64,000 bases of DNA from contig CP137328.1 in the NCBI GenBank assembly GCA_033182465.1, positions 930,001-994,000 on the forward strand, written 5' to 3'. Position 1 is the first letter of the stretch, and every line of letters starts with the position of its first letter. This document shows positions 48,399 through 61,236 of the stretch, in pieces. The notes under the pieces are model-generated. The model saw only the letters and a program-made list of their open reading frames with translations, searched no databases and was not told the origin of the DNA. The position numbers were made by a program, and so were the translations under genes. This stretch comes from Sanghuangporus weigelae (taxonomy: Eukaryota > Basidiomycota > Agaricomycetes > Hymenochaetales > Hymenochaetaceae).

Positions 48399-49752
48399 CT
48401 ATTCTCCTGAACCATCTTGGAATAATCGTGTTCGCAAATCCTGGGAGTAGGAAAGAGAAAATCGGTAAGCTGAGCAGATGAGCACAGGTCCCGTATCTTC
48501 TGTACTTACAGTTAATGTAATTGCCAGCTTGATACCAGCCTTGGAAGTCAAATCTTCCAGACTACTTAGGACAAGACGTCTCATTCCGCACAGGTGGATG
48601 GCTTCCAAATACGGACAGGCCCTCCCTATTTGGTGCATCATGATAAGACGCGTGATCGCACTCTGCAGACTGGGATCATAGACGCCTCTCGTAAATCGCG
48701 AAAGAGGCGTTTCTATTATTGTAAGATGTTTGAGGCTTCTTGGGAGCTTGATAAGAGGTTCAAGGGAATCAGGAGAATCCAGAGGCAAATTCACGTAGAA
48801 AATGTCGGCTGGGATGCATAGTGCGACTATAGAAGGTGGAATGGATAAGTTGTGTCCAAATACGCAGTCAGGAGCGTAGTAAGGGGCGAAAGTAAGTATT
48901 TCAAGGGAAGTACCGACGGTCACAATACGGGACCACGGATCGTCGCTCATATAGATTCCATTCACAATTTCGAGAACCCGTAGTCCTGCTCCTGAGGAGC
49001 TCCGAAACAGTGGAAATATGTTTTTGAACAAAGAGGTACGCGAAAAGAGGCATAGCCTTTTTATTCGCGGCATTTCCGGCCATTGCACCTGATTATAGTG
49101 ATTAAGGTTCGGGAAGTAGTTCATGATGGTGAGGTCTTCGAGGGCAGGAAAACAGAGCAACGAACCGAACAAATTCAGATCTCCTCCGGGTGGCTTAAAC
49201 TTTAGGTGAGAAAGCTTATTGGCGTCCAGTCGTTCTATATGACGCGGATCAAATGCACTCTTTTTGCAACATGATCAGTGTATGAAAGAAGTCTGAAGAC
49301 GAAATAATAAGCACGCTCACTATGCGGGGCTGTATGCTTGGACACATTTCGTATATGCTGTCAAGAGCCAGAGGTGGTTCGAAGCCGGTTTCTATGCATG
49401 CTCCGTCGGTGCTGAATATATAAGAGAAGAAGACTGATTGGACCAGTGGACGGAGATCCTTTCGCGTTTCCAATGTTTGACGGAATACCAAGAGCGCCGT
49501 GTTGCTTGAGATGACTACCTCTTTATACAGAAGCTCGATCGACACTTCGTACCAGACTCTGTCTATGAGGCAAGCAGAGTAAAGTGTTGGTTGAAACACG
49601 TTCTTTTTATACAGCCAACTCCGCCGTTCCTTCTCTCGATCCTCCTCCAGGCTTGACACGATTCGAAGAACAATGTCGTAGGGTAGATTCGCCCTAGTAT
49701 TTCTAACTTCGAGAATCACTGACTCGGGGTCCTGCGAAACAGAAAGATCCAT
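48399..49752 (-). pseudogene. F-box-like gene, best-preserved array copy F4 (one frameshift)
   Basis: Starts with ATG 49750-49752 (MDLSVSQDPESVILEV) and the F-box ANLPYDIVLRIVSSLEEDRE, then WLYKKNVFQPTLYSACLIDR. An 11-base insertion relative to copy F1 near 49240-49250 shifts the frame. Downstream the LRR-like half is open: FPALEDLTIMNYFPNLNHY, LRVLEIVNGIYMSDDPWSR, LIKLPRSLKHLTIIETPLSRF, and GRACPYLEAIHLCGMRRLVL. An intron then leads to a last exon reading DLRTRLFQDGSGE*. It carries neither MITE-A nor MITE-B and so shows both empty target sites. An unrecognised intron could bypass the frameshift, so it may still be functional. Confidence 0.7.
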
Positions 49753-50188
49753 TCGGGATGGTATTATGCTCGCCTAAGGAGGATCACGGTTGCACAAGTG
49801 AGAAAGTTGGCGTTAAGAACCATTTTTCATTGGGACCAAGTCATTTATGTATGACTCGAGGTAGGTCGGGTCCGAATTCTGGAGGAGAATATAAAACATT
49901 CGAATTCCGATACCCTGAGAACATCCATTCGACCTGATTCATGTCATGTTCGGTTTCTATACTCAACATATAATACAACTTTTTTTTCTTTTCAAAATCG
50001 AAGATGATGGCTTGTCCACGCGCCAGTTTGAAGCCAAATTTAGAGGATAGAATCTCACCTCCACTTATGACATCAGGCACAGACCGCAAGTGTGGTGCTG
50101 GCACTTATATGCATATATAAGAGACGAGTTAGGTGTACTCTGTACTCGCTGCGCTTGAATCCTCTTACCGATACAGTAGCTTGTGAAG
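49753..50188. other. Right edge of the array and adjoining intergenic DNA
   Basis: Array homology runs to about 49910 (shared AAAACATTCGAA) and then stops, without a fourth minus-strand kinase. The rest holds no gene that I can support. Confidence 0.5.
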
Positions 50189-50580
50189 ATGGGGTGAGCG
50201 ATCATCAGTTGTTTATTGAAGCATTTTTGGTAATTGGTTTGCTTGAAAGTGTCATCATTTCCTGTATCGCCGGTACTCTCCTCTTTGCCTTAGTTTGTCA
50301 GAGATCCTGATGATTGCGTGTTAGGAATATTCGCATGTATCGCTGACTGTTTCATGGATATATTCGATTGTATCGTAGGTTGTGTTGAATGGATCATTGC
50401 TGGTACGCGGGCGATCACTGCTTTGTTTCCGATTGTTCACTTACGGCCATAATTGAAGCAATCACTGGATGTATAACGGGAATCGTTGACTGTATTACTG
50501 GCTGTTTATGCTGCGGGTCAGTGCTTTGTCTTTCGCCATAAAACTTCTACTGATCTTTATATGCGTCTAGGAGAGTCTAG
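50189..50580 (+). pseudogene. Small Cys/Ile-rich hydrophobic protein, probably decayed
   Basis: Resembles the tiny hydrophobic Ile/Cys proteins common in Agaricomycetes. Readable parts are GIFACIADCFMDIFDCIVGC, VEWIIAGTRAITALF and, in another frame, LTAIIEAITGCITGIVDCIT then GCLCCG. A first exon with ATG 50189 followed by GGTGAGC, and a last intron from GTCAGT to CGTCTAG at 50570 leading to a stop at 50580, are plausible. The frame between 50420 and 50440 is shifted with no intron that repairs it, and the first splice does not keep frame either. Function of the family is unknown to me. Confidence 0.5.
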
Positions 50581-51174
50581 TTGAGGGCTTCAGGAGGAAG
50601 AACTAATACAAATATTTACTTTTCACCCTCGCAACAATATCCACCTCCTGAAGCCTCACGGAACCACCAGACTTGTATATACTTACGATCATCCATGACT
50701 ATTCTGATTATTTGTCCCTATCGCAAATGAAACTTGCTATGTAATTATAACTTGCAGACAAATCGTGTTTCTATATTTGCAAGAACAACAGGACTCTACA
50801 GAAAGCAGACAGCATATGCACAAACGAGAAGAAAAAAGAAAAAAACCGACAGCAGGAAGAACAGAGAAAAAGCATTGTTATGAGTGAAAGAGGATGCACA
50901 CTAAGGAAATGTGAAAATAGACGGACAAAACACGAGACGGAGGTGGCGCTGAGAATGAAAATATAAGTTTAGAACTGAGGTGAAGATGAAATTCTGTGAG
51001 ATAGATAGACCGTTTTCCATTCCAAAATCCGAAAGTAAAGAAATCAGTGAGAGCAATGAAAAGAACGAGAAAGAAATGCAAAAGGATAAAGCATTGAGTC
51101 ACGGAGTTATCCAAGAAAAGTTTCAAATAATAGAAACTAGAGAATTATACCTTCGAATGCAGCATGTGAATTTG
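50581..51174. other. Intergenic
   Basis: AT-rich, with purine-rich stretches (GAAGAAAAAAGAAAAAAACC near 50830). No gene or repeat recognised. It includes the 3' flank of the F-box/LRR gene. Confidence 0.5.
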
Positions 51175-52703
51175 TCAGCTTTGAAAAACGTATGGTTCCT
51201 CATCCTCCGGTAGAAGGACATTTACTTCTCGGAATATGACCTCGATAAGATCACCGGCATGGTCTTCGAGGCGTATACCGAGTCGCTCAAATCGTTTCAC
51301 CCAGAACGCCCAGTGCGCAACACGCGAGGCACGCCAGGGTATGCTGCGGAAACGGGATTGGTCAAAGTCCAGCAGTCGTACAGCTTTTATGCTCGGGAAG
51401 CGCGCACGATCGACGAGTATTGGGAAGGCTGCTCTCAGAGCTTGTAGGATAGCACGCTGTTCTGCGTCGTGCTCTGGACGGAGTGCGAGTCCACCGCCAC
51501 GATTTCTGGTCTGGGAACCGGCGTGAAGATGTAGACCTCGAAGCCCGATACGCTCGATTTTTGGATGCCCGGGAAGTGCTTGTGAGGCGGCCCAATGGGC
51601 TTGCAGGATTAATTCCGTGAGATTCGGACAATGAGTGAATAACATTTCTGGACCTCGCTGGGGAAGTACAGACTGGAAAGCCGGTTCGAGATCGGATTCT
51701 CCTGCATAATCGAATTCCAAGATCGAGAGGCTCGGCCCGTGTGCTTCGAAGAAACAGTGTGCAAAACTCAGATCCGTTTGACCGCAAAGGACGAGATGAC
51801 GAAGACTAGGGAGCTTCCAGGTCGCCATGACTAGAAGGACGTCTGAAGGATCAAATTCGGGGGAAACGAGTTCTATCGTGTGTAGCTCAGGAAGCGTAAC
51901 AGGTCCAACGCCATCTATCTTCTCGGCATGACTGGCATCTAGGTCCTGCTGTACACACAAAAACAAGGATTGCAGCTTTGTCGCCTTTGATATAAGGCAG
52001 AACATCTCCGTAGTCTGGTCTGCTCCAATATCGCACGTCCAATCAAGGGAACGAATTGCCCCGGGGCATGATTCGAAGACAGCTTGAATTAGTTCAACCG
52101 GGACTCCTCCAGTTTCCTCGAGCGCACCAACGGCCAAGACGCGTAGATTCGGACAGCAGCGCACAACACGCGCAGCAGCTACGCCGAGCTCTTGCGTCCA
52201 ATGATGTGTATAGATTTCAATCCGTTTGCAATACCATCCCATCCCGAGGCCTCCCCGACCTCCATGGCTTAGCTTGCTTTCCTCGAGCGCGTCCGCAAGC
52301 TTCGACCAGTCGTACGCTTCTTGAAGAAACAGATACTCAAGGATGAGATCAAATGCTAGAGCACGCCATGTCTTCGACACGAGACACAACGCCTGTTTTG
52401 TGCGGTGGTTTTCCTTTAGTTGTCTAAGGAAATAGCTGTACCCATTCGAAATTTCAGACTTCTCAAATGGCGACCTGCATACAATCACTGTCAACAGTAT
52501 GTCCTAACATGTTATAGAAAGAAAGAAAGTCACTCGTAAGACGTGTCATAACCGCCCACGACGCGGGTCGCATGCACGAATATCTCCCTCCACAATTCGG
52601 TGGGTAACCGCGGAGACGCGTCTTTCCCAGCCACGTCAGGTGCTGGGAGAGATGGTATTGCCGACGCGAGACACAATGGCGATGGTAGTACTGGGACGTC
52701 CAT
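51175..52703 (-). CDS. F-box protein with leucine-rich-repeat-like body
   Basis: Two exons: 52534-52703 and 51175-52474, with a 59-nt GT-AG intron. This gives 489 residues in one frame. Start is ATG 52701-52703 (MDVPVLPSPLCLASA). The first exon holds a classic F-box, RLPTELWREIFVHATRVVGG, continuing across the intron to ALCLVSKTWRALAFDLILEY. The body has repeated leucine-rich turns (CPNLRVLAVGAL, LPELHTIELVSPEF, LPSLRHLVLCGQTDL, CPNLTELILQAHW) of the RNI-like type. It is a likely substrate receptor of an SCF ubiquitin ligase. It is intact, single copy here, and distinct from the array F-box family. Confidence 0.85.
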
Positions 52704-53341
52704 CGGGAGTGATGATACGCGTGAAGACGCGTCTCGTTGGAATGAGGAATAGGGATAGGCTTAGGGTGAGGGTTAGGCTCAGGTTAGGCTCTGCTCGGTG
52801 AATTACCGAGCCCGGGTCACGCGTGTCGGAGAATCAACGACACCTTGACCTTCTGGTAACCACTCAATAGCATATAACTCTGTAAAGCTCTCAGCATCGC
52901 TGTATGTCGTCCGTTCTCCGACATAGAGTGTTCTAAGCGAGGCAGGGTATTTACCACAAAATATACGAAGATCGAGACGAGTGCATTGTGTCACAGGGAA
53001 ATTCTACTAGTGAACGAGAAATGCCAGGCGCGATTTCCTCGACAATTACCACCATGAACTATTTGTCAAGGTTATGGATTTCAGATTGAAGGTTTGGACA
53101 TGATCGGTTCGTTATCTTTGCAGTTGAATGGGTTTCCGAGATTTTTGTTGAGTAATCCTGAATAACGAATTTTCATCTCTCTAAATCTCCTCGGACAAAC
53201 CCAAAGGTCGGGCGTAGAGACAAGATATAAGATCACATTAGATGATACATGTACATATACTTTTCCTCTTGTAGAGTATCGAGCTATAATCTCATGCGAA
53301 ATTTGCTTATTTTGTTGATTGTTTGTCTGTCTAGAAGGTGC
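52704..53341. other. Intergenic with degenerate telomere-like stretch
   Basis: 52748-52795 on + reads as irregular TTAGGG-like units (TAGGGATAGG, CTTAGGGTGAGGGTTAGG, AGGTTAGG). A 63-codon minus frame at 52803-52994 has no recognisable domain and is not called as a gene. Remaining DNA is the 3' flank of the URA2 gene. Confidence 0.45.
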
Positions 53342-56300
53342 TTATGCCATGACGCTCGCCAATAATGCCATACGAACCTGTTATGCAGAACTTGTTAGCG
53401 GCGGTCGCGATGAGCTCCAGCAGAGGTCACATACGAATAAACCATAGCGCATTTGTCTAAAGTACACTGCTCTTCGCGAATCGAAGTCGACCTCTGGATC
53501 AATTTCTACAAAACAAGAACGTTGAGTAAAGCGTCAAAGCATACTTTAGGGAACGAGACGCACCGTTTACACGAGGAAGGGGATGCATGACAATCATTTC
53601 TTCCTTCGCTCTCGATAGGACAGAATGATCAATCCTATATGCGTCCTTCACTCTAATCCAATCTTCCTCGTTCTCAAACCGTTCCTTCTGGACACGGGTC
53701 ACATAGAGCACGTCGGTCTCCGCTAGGACTTCCTCAAGTGAGTCACACACGCGGACAAATACGCCTGCTCTGCGGGCAACGTTGATCACGCTTTGTGGCA
53801 TTGCGAGGGAAGGAGGTGCCACGAAGTTCAGGCGGACCGAGTAGAGGCATAGGAGCGTGACGAGACTATGCACGGTCCGTCCATTCTTCAAGTCGCCCAG
53901 CATCGTTATGGTACGACCATTAACAGTACCGAGCTCTGAACGAATGGTGTAGATATCGAGTAATGCCTGCAACATGCAAGTATTGAGACGATAGGATAAC
54001 TCAAGTGGGAGATAGTATTTACCTGAGTAGGATGCTCGCCGATGCCATCTCCGGCATTGATGATAGGAATCGGAGAATATTTGGCCGCTTTCTGTGCACT
54101 GCCCATTTGTGGATGCCTCACCGCGATCGCATCCGCATAGCAACTCAGCGTGCGAACGGTATCCTCCAGCGTCTCTCCCTTCTGAACGGACGCCTGATCT
54201 GCGTTCACCTGAACGACCTCACCTCCGCACCGCTTCATTGCAGCGTCGAACGATGCACTGGTGCGAGTTGACGGCTCGTAGAAAAGTGTACAGAGGACCT
54301 TGCCTTTGAGGATGTCCAACGTCCCATTACGTTCGACTTGCAATCTCATTTCGTGCGCCAAACTGAAGAGATCATGGATATCCTGGTGTGTAAACTGCTT
54401 AACGGACAGGATGTTCTTGCGATAGAAAGCCGGGTGTGGCGTAAGTGGAGAAAATACTCTAGGAGCAGAAGCGATAGCTAGAGCGTTCGGGCTTGCAACT
54501 GCCGAGGTTAAAGGAACCGGACCCTGCTGGGATGGTAGAACACCATCTGCGGGTTTCAAAAGTTGCATCCGGGGACTCGACAGAGTTTCTTGAGGCACTG
54601 GTCGAGTGCTACTCACCGAACCGCGTCTGTCAAGGGCAGCGGCAGGTCGGCTAATAGTTGCACTTGATATATCACGTCCCAATGGCGCAGACAGCAAAGT
54701 GCCGTCGAGGAAGACGGTCTGTCCGTGCACGATGACTCGGTTGACGGAACCACTCATCTTCGACTTATCAACAGGAGACCATAAAGAAGACTTCCTCCCT
54801 GCCATGATGGCGCGGCGATTTACCACCACTTCGATCTGAGTGTGGGACTGATCAGGAAGACCAAATATCCTGATCGGGTTGTCATGCAGACGCTCCTGTA
54901 TGGCTGCCAGGGTGAGCTTGCCATCTGATACAGCAGTCAAAAGTAAAGGAAGGGTGTCCTCGATTCCAATCGAGGCGGAAGTCGGCTTATTCAGTTCCGA
55001 CGCAAGCTGGTAAGGTATCGTGCCGATTGAGAAAGCATCAATAACGTCCAAATGTTCCCAAAGCTTCTCCTGATGCTCCTTCAATGGAAGGCATTTAACA
55101 CCACCGAATGCCTCCGAGGTATAGAAGAGAGTATATACAGAAACATCGCAAGTGACCTTCAGCTGCTTCGCCTTGCTCAAGGAGATGAGAAGGAGGTCTT
55201 CTTTACTGCGCACATCGGTCACATGCACTGGACGGCTGTTCAAGCTCGCGAGCAGGAGAACAGAAGCCAGATCTGAGCCCCTCGCGTCAGTGATGATGGG
55301 TTTGTCCGTAGACCAGGAAGCAAAATGCGACGCGACGGCAGCGACTTGTTGAGACAAGGATCCTTCTGCAAATAAATCGCTGAAGGGAATGAATAAGGAC
55401 TTCAGCTCTGCCTGGACTTCATCGTCCAAAGACTGTGCATTGGTGGCTGAAGCGGCTGCACTGAAGGCATAATTGCAGTATGCTGAACCTGTTGCGCTTG
55501 CTTTCGCAACATCAAGGGATATCGCGTCTGCAATCTGGGACGAAGTACCATAGGGTAGAAGTAGTGCCGTAGTGAATCCTCCGCTCAGAGAAGCTTTAGT
55601 GACATCCTCCAGATCTTTGTCTGAAGGGGAGAGAAGCCCAGGGACGAAGGCTGAAATGTTGACGAGGCCGGGGAACATGTGGACCGTATGGGACGTCTTA
55701 TAGTCGACGCTTGAGACCTCCAAAGGATATTTGCGAATGAGTGCCTCTGCGAGCAACTTGGCACACTTAATGTTGTTCAGAAGCGGAACTGCATAATCAA
55801 CAGCCATACGACGCGTCCTATAACCTTTACTCGTATAACTCGCAGGTCGCCGGTAATTGTTTTTGGATGGAAGGTTGATATACATGTCGATGAGGTTGTT
55901 CGCCAAGTGTTCTGTTAGCGAGTATTCGGATTTCTCCTTCTCTTCATCCTCAAGCAAATCAAGATACTATAAGATATAACGGATAAGTGCGTTTGTATGA
56001 ATGATTTTCAAAATAAACACCGACCTTGCAAGGGACGTGATGCTCGGCGAGGAAATCAGCTGTACCAGACGTCGCGAAAATAGTATATCCCGCAGCGGCT
56101 AGTCTCTGTACTGAGGGCAAGATTTCCATCTTCTCCTTGAAACCACCGATTGAAAATAGGATGTTCTTCTTCGGTGGAGTGATACCCGAAGATATGAGCG
56201 CCTTCAGATACGCCTCGTACTTGTCTCTGCCGAAACAAGCTACTTCTCCCGTAGAAGCCATTTCAACACCGAGGACAGGATCTGCACCAGATAACCGACT

Positions 56301-59300
56301 GAAACTGAATTGTGGGACCTTCACACCGACGTAGTCCGGAGGTAGGCTAAGCTCCGGATAAGGCTCGACTGGAATTCCCATCATGACCTTCGTCGCCATC
56401 TCGATAGCATCCACGCCTGTCACCTTTGACACAAAGGGGAATGAACGTGCGGCACGTAGGTTGCACTCAATGACCTTGATTTCATTGTTCTTCGCAATGA
56501 ACTGAATATTGAAAGGTCCAGTGACGTTAAGAGCGTTGGCAATCTTCGCCGTTGCTTCCTCAATACGTCGTACCGTTTCTGGGTCTAGATCTTGAGGAGG
56601 GAGGATGAGTGTGGCATCTCCAGAGTGAACACCTGCGTTTTCAACGTGCTCCGAGATATAGTGCATCACCAGCTTGCCATTCTTCGCGACCGCGTCCATT
56701 TCAATTTCTTTAGCCTGCTCGATATACTTCGTGATCACGACTGGGTGGTCTCGCGAGACCGCCGTGGCTTGCGTCAGATAGTTTGACAAGTCGTCCACGG
56801 AGTAGACGACATTCATCGCTGCACCCGAAAGTACATAAGATGGGCGGACGAGCACCGGATAGCTGGCTTTCTCGCAGAAATCGTTGGCCGCATCGAAGCT
56901 CGTCAGTTCCTTCCATTGAGGCTGATCGACCCCAATTTTGTCCAGCAATCGCGAGAACTTATATCTGTTCTCCGCAGTGTCGATCATCTCGGGTGAAGTC
57001 CCGAAGATGTTGACGTTCTCACGATGAAGTGCCAGAGCAATATTGTTCGGAGTTTGTCCACCCATGGACACAATGAGTCCACGCGATTGCTCAGTGTCAT
57101 AAATGTCAAGAACAGTCTCCAGACTGATTGTTTCGAAGTAAAGCCGATCTGCTTCGTCATAATCCGTACTAACCGTTTCAGGGTTGTAGTTCACCATGAT
57201 AGTCTTGATTCCCTGGTCGCGCAACGTCCTAATAGCACGGACAGCACACCAATCAAATTCGACTGATGACCCGATGCGATAAACGCCCGAGCCAAGCACC
57301 ACGACGCCATGGTCGTCGAAACTGATATCGTGTTCAATAGCATTGTACGTGGTGTATAAATAGTTCGTAAATGCTGGGAACTCCGCGGCTACGGTGTCGA
57401 TCTGCTTCACAAAAGGAGAAATGCCAAATTCTTGTCGTAGCCGACGGACGGCCAACTCAGTAGATTTGAAGCAGATCGCGAGCTGTCGATCCGAGAAACC
57501 CATCTGTTTGGCCTGTATCAAGAGTCTCCTGGACACAGACGAGACATTGTATTCACTAATTTTTGACATCAGTGCATTGAGGTTTGATTGCATCGATGCA
57601 TCTACTTACGAAAGATACTGCTCCATCTTGTAAAGGTTCTGCAGTCGGGTCAGGAACCAATTATCAATGTTCGTGATTTGCCATATCTTTTCAACACTGT
57701 ATCCCCTGGACAACGCTGTATGTATGGCAAAAATGCGCTTATCGGTTGGGTTACGAAGTTCATTATCAACATCCTCGACGACGTCATTCTGAGAAAACAA
57801 TATTTAATATCATCATTGACAGTGAACACTGAAGAAACTTGCCTTGGAGAAACCAGGGAACTGGTCGTCAATGGCTCGGATAGCTTTCTGGACGGTTTCT
57901 TCGAAGGTACGACCAATAGCCATAACTTCACCAACGCTCTTCATACTGCTGCTGAGCAGTTTACTGACGCGACTGAATTTCTTGAGATCCCAGCGAGGAA
58001 TCTTCACGACGACGTAATCCAAACTAGGCTCAAAGCACGCAGAGGTGACCTTCGTTACAGTGTTCTTGATTTCGTTCAGTGGAATGCCAAGTCCAAGCTT
58101 AGCGGCAATGAAAGCGAGTGGATAGCCTGTAGCTTTCGAAGCAAGAGCAGATGAACGAGACAGACGGGCGTTGACCTGCATCAAACACAATCTTAGTACA
58201 AGTTGTAGTGAAGAAATTTAGTCAATACCTCAATGATACAATACTCCTTTGAAGACGGATTGAGCGCGTATTGGATATTGCATTCACCGATTACGCCTAA
58301 ATGCCGAATCACGTTGATCGCGGTAGTGCGCAACATATTGTAATCCGAGTCCGACAGTGTTTGAGACGGGGCCACAACTATCGAGTCTCCGGTATGAATA
58401 CCGAGGGGATCGAAATTCTACGAAAGATAGTCAGATGACGTTAAAGACTCACGAAAGTCTGACGCGACACTCACCTCCATATTACAGACAGTGATACAAT
58501 TATCTCTGCAATCACGGACAACTTCATACTCGATCTCCTTCCATCCTTTCATACTCTTTTCTACTAGGACCTGCGGACTAGTCGCGAATGCTTTTCCACA
58601 GAGTTCCTTCAACTGGGTCTCGTCCTGCGCAAAGCCAGAACCTAAGCCCCCTAGTGCATACGCAGCTCGCACGATAACCGGATATCCAATAGTTTGTGCC
58701 GCGGAGCAAGCCTCTTCCACAGTAGTGGCGGTCGCACTTTGTGCACATCGCTCCCCAATGTGTTTCATAGCATCTGCAAAAAGTTGGCGATCTTCTGTCA
58801 TGATGATCGTATCGATCTTCGTTCCGAGCACCTTGACACCTAGCGACTCAAACTCGTCCTTGAGCACAATGCCAACGTTAAGTGCAGTTTGTCCACCAAA
58901 CGTGACATATATTCCGTCAGGTCGTTCATACTGGATGATTTTACGAACAAAGTCAGGTGTCACAGGCAGAAAATACACCTTGTCGGCCAGTCCAGTCGAA
59001 GTGGCAATCGTTGCAATGTTTGGGTTGACGAGTACCGTATAAATTCCTTCCTCCTTCAGTGCTTTGATTGCTTGAGAACCAGAGTAATCGAACTCGCCGG
59101 CTTGACCTATAGAGAGACCGCCCGAACCAAGAATAAGCACTTTCTGCACGTCGGCACGAGGAGTGCGCTTCTCGTTCTCCTCCTTTGTACCGCCTGGAAC
59201 CTTAATGGGCACGAGAGACCCAGTTGCTGCACAGTCCGCGATGTTCTGAATGAACACGTCGAAGAGGAACTCGGTATCTCGAGGACCAGGAGCAGACTCC

Positions 59301-60721
59301 GGATGGAATTGCACAGAGAAATATGGTTTGTCGGTACAGTAAATGCCTTCATTACTACCATCGTTCGCATTCTTGAAGAGCTCTTTCCAGTTCGAAGGCA
59401 ACGAAGATGTGTCAACCTGATAACCGTGATTCTGGCTAGTAATGTAGCATCGACCGCTGAGTGCGTCCGTGCACGGAATATTGTGTCCTCGGTTACCGTA
59501 CTTCATCTTCGAAGTCGTTGCTCCCGCAGCAAGTGCAAGTAACTGGTGTCCAAGACAAATCCCGAAAATGGGTTGTGATGCCGATTCCATTGCATCCCGT
59601 AGCCTCTCTATAGTCTCAGTAACCATTGTAGGGTCACCTGGACCATTTGAGATGAACAACCCATCGAACGGTTCTTCCGTTGGTGCCAAATAGTCGTAGT
59701 TCCAAGGCACAACCTTGAGCTCGACGCCGCGATGTGTAAAACAGCGTATCTGATTGAACTTCATGCCCACGTCGACTGCTATGACGCGTAGAGGTCTTCC
59801 AGAAGGATGTAGACGAGACTCGACTACAGGCTTGTAAACTTTCGGCACAGAAATGGACACCACCGCGACAAGGTTTTCCTGATTCGGGTCCTTGAAGTCG
59901 ACGTCGATGTAATCTTCCCGCCACGCGTGCATATCCTGAGATTGTGCACGAGATAATGGTCGGAGATCTGGAAGAAACGCGCGGAACCTTTCTTGACCGA
60001 CAGACGTGGTCCGTTTTGCTAGGACCTTTCCGAGCATTGATCCCTTCTCGCGGATCCTCTTCGTCAATGCACGCGTGTCCACACCATAGATCGCAGGGAC
60101 ACCATTCTCCTTAAGCCAGTTCCCAAGAGAGGACTTTGCAAGGAAGTGGCTGAAGTTCTCAGAGTAGTAACCAACGACCAACGCAGCTACACGTATGCGT
60201 GAAGACTCGAAATCTGCAGGCAAATCGTCGAGGGACGCAGAGACGCGCTCTGGGACCCCGTAATTCCCAATCAGTGGGTAGGTCAATATCAGAATTTGAC
60301 CCTCGTAAGACGGATCGGTCAGGGACTCCGTGTAGCCCACCATACCTGATAATAATTCATAAATAATACACCCCAAAATTTCAGACAGGGACTCACCAGT
60401 CTGGAAGACGCATTCTCCAGCGATGCTCTTTCCCGACGCACCAAAGCTCATTCCCTGAAACGCGCTCCCATCACTAAGTTCCAGCACGGCGTCGCCATTT
60501 TCTGACTGGGCGACGCGTCCATTCGGTAGCGCCGCGCTGGCTGGGACCGTCGGAAACCCATTCATGTACGTCGATGTACGGGAAAGCGTCGGACGAGCGT
60601 TCTCAGATTTGATGCCGTTCATATTTTTCTGAATACTGGTAACTGCGTTGCGTCTTGAGTGGACGTCCCTCTTCACCCCTTGTACGAGTGAGTGAAGAGG
60701 AAGAGGAACCAAAATTTCCAT
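53342..60721 (-). CDS. URA2: Multifunctional pyrimidine-synthesis protein (GATase/CPSase/DHOase-like/ATCase)
   Basis: Starts at ATG 60719-60721 ([15 protein letters not shown]) and stops at TAA 53342-53344 after [11 protein letters not shown]. About ten short introns; roughly 2,250 residues. Order: glutamine amidotransferase (GICLGHQ nucleophile Cys, FHPE); carbamoyl-phosphate synthetase halves ([37 protein letters not shown]); a dihydroorotase-like domain whose metal-binding His motif is lost ([13 protein letters not shown]); and aspartate transcarbamoylase ([41 protein letters not shown]). It makes carbamoyl aspartate from glutamine, bicarbonate and aspartate and needs a separate dihydroorotase, as in yeast Ura2. 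UTP feedback control is known for the family. Confidence 0.95.
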
Positions 60722-61236
60722 TTGCTGGTTTTAATGGCCTCATCTCACTTTTGGATTAAATTTCTCACGGACTTTGCAAAAATAGCACATCGATATCGCG
60801 ACTAGCCTTTCTTACTTTTAAAACTCGATAGTCTCTGTGAAAATCCGATTCATGTGCAGGAGAAAAAAGCTGCTTCAAAATACTACAACATGAGGCCTGA
60901 CCAAGACTTGACTACTTCGTGAGTATCCTCGCAGAGGCGAGGCTCCAATGCAATCAACCGAAGCACAGAGCACACTCGCATCATGCGCCGATTTATCTCT
61001 ACGGATGTCGGAAGACAATGCTGTCTCCGAAGGTCATGGAAGAGACAGAGAGGCCTTGTCAACGGCTACTGCGGCTCTGTGGTCCTACTGAAAAGTGAGC
61101 AACTCAGCGTTGTTTGGAGTCTCTAGGAAGAGAAGAGCATACTTGGGTTTGTTTCCCGGAATTCTATTCAAAACTTCTTCAGTGACTCCAACGTGTAAGT
61201 ATCGGTGGCATGGCTCGCCGTTGTATTGCACTGTAT
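60722..61236. other. URA2 upstream region and 3' flank of the F-box gene
   Basis: 515 bp with no gene seen. A GAGGCCATT-type leader and T-rich DNA lie directly upstream of the URA2 start. Confidence 0.5.

Noticed and set aside
52803-52994. 63-codon minus frame
   Set aside because: No domain, no conservation clue, beside a repeat-like stretch.
55800-55959. Separate genes for the CPSase and ATCase blocks
   Set aside because: The open frames are joined by short GT-AG introns in frame and follow the usual fused URA2 order.
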